Assembly: GCA_044433365.1 (NCBI GenBank)
Contig: JAWXTR010000001.1
Span: forward strand, 1-64,000
Length of the DNA: 64,000 nucleotides
Direction: 5' to 3'
DNA from: CAMQVM01 sp044433365
Lineage (GTDB): Bacteria > Bacteroidota > Bacteroidia > Bacteroidales > Rikenellaceae
Both the position numbers and the translations under genes were made by a program. How positions within the stretch are numbered: position 1 is the stretch's first letter; the number at the start of each line of letters is the position of its first letter. The notes under the pieces were generated by a model. That model made no database searches and was not told the origin of the DNA. It saw only the letters and a program-made list of their open reading frames with translations. Positions 61,194-64,000 of this stretch are shown here, piece by piece.

Positions 61194-61244
61194 CCTTCGC
61201 ACTGCTCATAAAAAGCGGAAGAAGGATTTTCAAACCTTTATTGG
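61194..61244 (-). repeat. dispersed repeat, copy 2 of 2
   Basis: On the minus strand, CCAATAAAGG, then CCTTCTTCCGCTTTTT and GAGCAGTGCGAAGG, aligned with 2721-2770. Flanked on its left by the heptamer arrays, as copy 1 is. Confidence 0.6.
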
Positions 61245-61258
61245 TGTTTAAAATATAA

Positions 61259-61304
61259 AGGGAACTTCTAAAAATCGAATAAAACTAATTATTAGAACTC
61301 CCCT
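61259..61304. repeat. SE palindrome, type A
   Basis: One substitution relative to the copies at 27026, 49348 and 51148 (ACTAATT for ACCAATT). Confidence 0.93.
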
Positions 61305-61322
61305 AAAACTTTTCTTTAGTAT

Positions 61323-61488
61323 TAAGTAGTGTAAAACAATTATTGCCATATTCTTAATAGCACTCTTGGAGCGATATTTTTCACTATTAAATCTCAATAT
61401 AGAACCACTATATTGAGATTCAATAGCAAAAAATCTCATCTCCAATAGCACTATTAAAAATACACCAATAATTATTTTACCCTACTTA
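61323..61488 (+). repeat. 166-bp MITE adjoining the fumarate reductase operon
   Basis: Same orientation as 37073 and 47224, with a small difference in the centre (TATATTGAGATTC for TATATTTTCGATTC). Its last three bases, TTA, form the stop codon of the minus-strand iron-sulfur subunit gene. Confidence 0.95.
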
Positions 61489-62229
61489 GTCTTTTAATTT
61501 TGCACAAAGGAACTCACGGTTTAGGCGAGCGATATGAGAGATTGAGATACCTTTTGGACACTCAGCCTCACAAGCTTGTGTATTAGTACAACCACCAAAA
61601 CCTAAATCATCCATTTTAGCAACCATCGCTTTAGCACGACGAGAAGCCTCAACTTTACCTTGTGGTAGAAGAGCTAGAGAAGATACACGAGCAGCTACGA
61701 AAAGCATAGCTGAACCGTTTTTACAAGTAGCAACGCAAGCACCACAACCGATACAAGCGGCAGCATCCATACTATCCTCAGCATCTGGCTTAGGAATTGG
61801 AATTGCGTTTGCATCAGGAACACCACCTGTATTTACTGAGATAAAACCACCTGCATGAAGAATTTGCTCGTAAGCAGTTCTATCAACAGCAAGGTCTTTA
61901 AGTACAGGGAATGCTTTTGAACGCCAAGGCTCAATTGTAATCTCTTTTTGACCTTTAAACTTACGCATGTGAAGCTGACAAGTAGTGATATCATCATCTG
62001 GACCGTGTGCACGACCATCAATAAATAGAGAACACATACCGCAGATACCCTCACGACAGTCGTGGTCGAATACTACTGGCTCTTGACCTGCATGGATAAG
62101 GTCGTTGTTTAAAATATCTAACATCTCTAGGAATGAGCTATCCTCAGAAATATTTTTCACATCATAGGTTTCAAATTTACCTGCTGATTGTGCGTTGGCT
62201 TGACGCCATATCTTTAATTTTAAATCCAT
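61486..62229 (-). CDS. frdB: fumarate reductase/succinate dehydrogenase iron-sulfur subunit
   Basis: A 247-residue electron-transfer subunit. The N-terminal [2Fe-2S] ligands are in [15 protein letters not shown] with a later Cys (TTCQLH); the C-terminal ferredoxin part has [14 protein letters not shown] and CEAECPKGI for the [4Fe-4S] and [3Fe-4S] clusters. It carries electrons between membrane quinone/cytochrome b and the flavoprotein on the cytoplasmic side. In an anaerobic Bacteroidales it likely runs as fumarate reductase in succinate formation. It follows the flavoprotein gene after 51 bases. The stop codon is supplied by the last bases of a MITE. Confidence 0.95.
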   Translation of the reverse strand: MDLKLKIWRQANAQSAGKFETYDVKNISEDSSFLEMLDILNNDLIHAGQEPVVFDHDCREGICGMCSLFIDGRAHGPDDDITTCQLHMRKFKGQKEITIEPWRSKAFPVLKDLAVDRTAYEQILHAGGFISVNTGGVPDANAIPIPKPDAEDSMDAAACIGCGACVATCKNGSAMLFVAARVSSLALLPQGKVEASRRAKAMVAKMDDLGFGGCTNTQACEAECPKGISISHIARLNREFLCAKLKD

Positions 62230-62280
62230 TGTTTTCTGGTTTGAACGTTATTCAACTTAAATTATCCTAAACTGTCGATA

Positions 62281-64000
62281 TTACTCTTTGTAGTTACGTT
62301 GAGCAACTTTGATAAATTCGAAGTTAAGATCCTCTTTGTGAAGTACAGGAACCTCATCAGTACCTTTGTTTTCCCAAACAGCAACGTAAGTGAAGTTTTC
62401 GTCATCACGAAGTGCCTCACCCTCTTCTGTTTGATACTCTTCACGGAAGTGACCACCACATGACTCTTCACGGTTAAGACCGTCACGAGCCATAAGCTCA
62501 CCAAGCTCTAAGAAATCTGTAAGACGAAGTGCTTTTTCAAGCTCTTGGTTCATCTCATCAGCTTTTCCTGGAATACGAACATTAGTCCAGAACTCTTTAC
62601 GAACCTCTTGAATCTCTGTAATAGCTTTAGAAAGACCCTCTTTAGTACGTCCCATACCAACATTTTCCCACATAATATTACCTAATTTTTTATGTAGGTC
62701 GTCAACAGAAAGTTTACCTTTAATAGAGAATAATTTTTCGATTTTAGCTTTAACTGCTTTCTCAGCCTCTACGAACTCTGGAGAGTTAGTGTCAACTTTA
62801 GGAGATTGAATCTCTTTAGAAAGATAGTCGCCAATTGTGTAAGGAATAACGAAATAACCATCAGCAAGACCTTGCATAAGAGCCGAAGCACCAAGACGGT
62901 TTGCACCATGGTCAGAGAAGTTAGCTTCACCAAGAGAATATAGACCAGGAATAGTTGTCATAAGGTTGTAGTCAACCCAGATGCCACCCATAGTGTAGTG
63001 AACCGCTGGATAAATCATCATTGGCTCCTCGTAAGGATTAACGTCAGTAATCTTTTCGTACATTTGGAAAAGGTTACCGTAACGCTCTTTAATTACGTTT
63101 TGACCAAGACGGTTGATAGCAGTTGAGAAGTCAAGATATACAGCAAGACCTGTTTCGTTTACACCAAAACCTGCATCACAACGCTCTTTTGCAGCACGAG
63201 AGGCAACGTCACGAGGTACAAGATTACCAAACGCTGGGTAACGACGCTCTAGGTAGTAGTCACGGTCAGCCTCAGGAATTTGAGATGCTTTGATTTTTTT
63301 GGTACGGATTTTCTCAACGTCCTCTTTCTTTTTAGGAACCCAAATACGACCATCATTACGAAGCGACTCCGACATAAGAGTTAGTTTCGATTGTTGAGTA
63401 CCGTGAACAGGGATACAAGTAGGGTGAATTTGAGTAAAACAAGGGTTTGCAAAGAAAGCACCTTTTTTGTAGCATTGCCATGCAACCGAACCGTTAGAGT
63501 TCATAGCATTTGTAGAAAGGAAGAATACGTTACCGTAACCACCTGTAGCCATACAAACTGCATGAGCACCAAAACGTTCAATCTCACCAGTAACAAGGTT
63601 GCGAGTGATAATACCACGAGCTTTGCCATCTACTAGAACTAAGTCTAACATTTCGTGACGGTTGTAGCTTTTAACCGAACCTTTAGCGATTTGACGGTTA
63701 AGAGCTGCATAAGCACCTAAAAGAAGCTGTTGACCGGTTTGACCACGAGCGTAGAATGTACGAGATACTTGAGCACCACCAAAAGAGCGGTTGTCAAGAA
63801 GTCCACCATAATCACGAGCGAAAGGAACACCTTGAGCTACACATTGGTCGATAATAGCGTTAGAAACCTCAGCTAGACGATATGTGTTTGCCTCACGAGC
63901 ACGGTAGTCACCACCTTTGATAGTGTCGTAGAATAGACGATATACTGAGTCGTTGTCGTTTTGATAGTTTTTAGCAGCATTGATACCACCTTGAGCGGCA
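62281..64000 (-). CDS. frdA: fumarate reductase/succinate dehydrogenase flavoprotein subunit, 5' end beyond the window
   Basis: 572 C-terminal residues; the open frame continues past 64000, so roughly the first 70-80 residues, with the FAD Rossmann motif, are missing. The visible part starts [17 protein letters not shown], a conserved region after the FAD-linking His, and includes the cap domain, [38 protein letters not shown] and [13 protein letters not shown]. It reduces fumarate (or oxidises succinate) at covalent FAD. The class is the B. subtilis/Wolinella type common in Bacteroidetes, with the cytochrome b gene expected upstream, outside the window. Confidence 0.95.
   Translation of the reverse strand, partial: AAQGGINAAKNYQNDNDSVYRLFYDTIKGGDYRAREANTYRLAEVSNAIIDQCVAQGVPFARDYGGLLDNRSFGGAQVSRTFYARGQTGQQLLLGAYAALNRQIAKGSVKSYNRHEMLDLVLVDGKARGIITRNLVTGEIERFGAHAVCMATGGYGNVFFLSTNAMNSNGSVAWQCYKKGAFFANPCFTQIHPTCIPVHGTQQSKLTLMSESLRNDGRIWVPKKKEDVEKIRTKKIKASQIPEADRDYYLERRYPAFGNLVPRDVASRAAKERCDAGFGVNETGLAVYLDFSTAINRLGQNVIKERYGNLFQMYEKITDVNPYEEPMMIYPAVHYTMGGIWVDYNLMTTIPGLYSLGEANFSDHGANRLGASALMQGLADGYFVIPYTIGDYLSKEIQSPKVDTNSPEFVEAEKAVKAKIEKLFSIKGKLSVDDLHKKLGNIMWENVGMGRTKEGLSKAITEIQEVRKEFWTNVRIPGKADEMNQELEKALRLTDFLELGELMARDGLNREESCGGHFREEYQTEEGEALRDDENFTYVAVWENKGTDEVPVLHKEDLNFEFIKVAQRNYKE

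Overview
This 64-kb window looks like a chromosomal piece of a low-GC anaerobic member of the Bacteroidota, most likely Bacteroidales. The gene families fit: an OadA/OadB/OadG sodium-pumping decarboxylase, fumarate reductase, DUF4251, class-specific Wza/Wzc, LemA-TPM and SusD-era style lipoproteins. The few promoters that can be read match the Bacteroides form (TAnnTTTG at -7), and Shine-Dalgarno sites are mostly absent. No rRNA, tRNA, CRISPR array, prophage or transposase gene was seen.

Layout. 1-8.3 kb: housekeeping genes on the + strand (SGNH acyl-esterase-like protein, trxB, uvrC, rdgB, U32 peptidase-type RNA-modification protein, rRNA-type methyltransferase). 8.3-11.8 kb: DUF4251 lipid/envelope protein and a large beta-propeller lipoprotein. 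12.2-14.0 kb, minus strand: lemA and two TPM-domain proteins. 14.3-15.7 kb: catalase. 16.1-19.6 kb: biotin-dependent Na+-translocating decarboxylase (gamma, alpha, beta). 19.9-22.3 kb: secreted GH2 glycosidase. 22.7-23.9 kb: ammonium channel. 24.1-27.0 kb, minus strand: gtrA-gtrB-gtr glucosyl-modification operon. 27.0-28.3 kb: long gene-free leader. 28.3-49.4 kb: a Wzx/Wzy-type exopolysaccharide locus (initiating phosphoglycosyltransferase, Wza, Wzc, Wzx, Wzy, five further glycosyltransferases, two acyltransferases, Ugd, Gmd, Fcl, ManC and a two-gene YjbH). Precursor genes predict a colanic-acid-like polymer with glucuronate and fucose. 49.9-51.1 kb: lipoprotein. 51.3-61.1 kb: a histidine kinase and sigma-54 activator (minus) next to a TolC-HlyD-ABC ATPase-FtsX permease export operon (+), whose first gene has a near-perfect sigma-54 promoter and two phased palindromic sites upstream. 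61.5-64.0 kb, minus strand: fumarate reductase/succinate dehydrogenase iron-sulfur and flavoprotein subunits, the latter cut by the window edge.

The most unusual content is in the spacers. They are colonised by at least three families of small repeats: (1) a 167-bp element that is one giant imperfect palindrome with tips AGTAG...CTACT, flanked by TA; one copy is inserted inside another with an exact TA duplication, so it behaves as a MITE (non-autonomous transposon); (2) a 45-bp palindrome (tips AGGGAACTTCTAA / TTAGAACTCCCCT) that appears to be an internally deleted form of a 177-bp palindrome at 11817-11993; (3) heptamer arrays (TAATTCA/TAATGCA, and CCCTAAT/CTCTAAT) that abut or overlap start and stop codons. 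Repeats supply stop codons or C-terminal residues of at least three genes, and an identical 31-base heptamer array lies directly before the starts of the kinase, HlyD and ABC ATPase genes.
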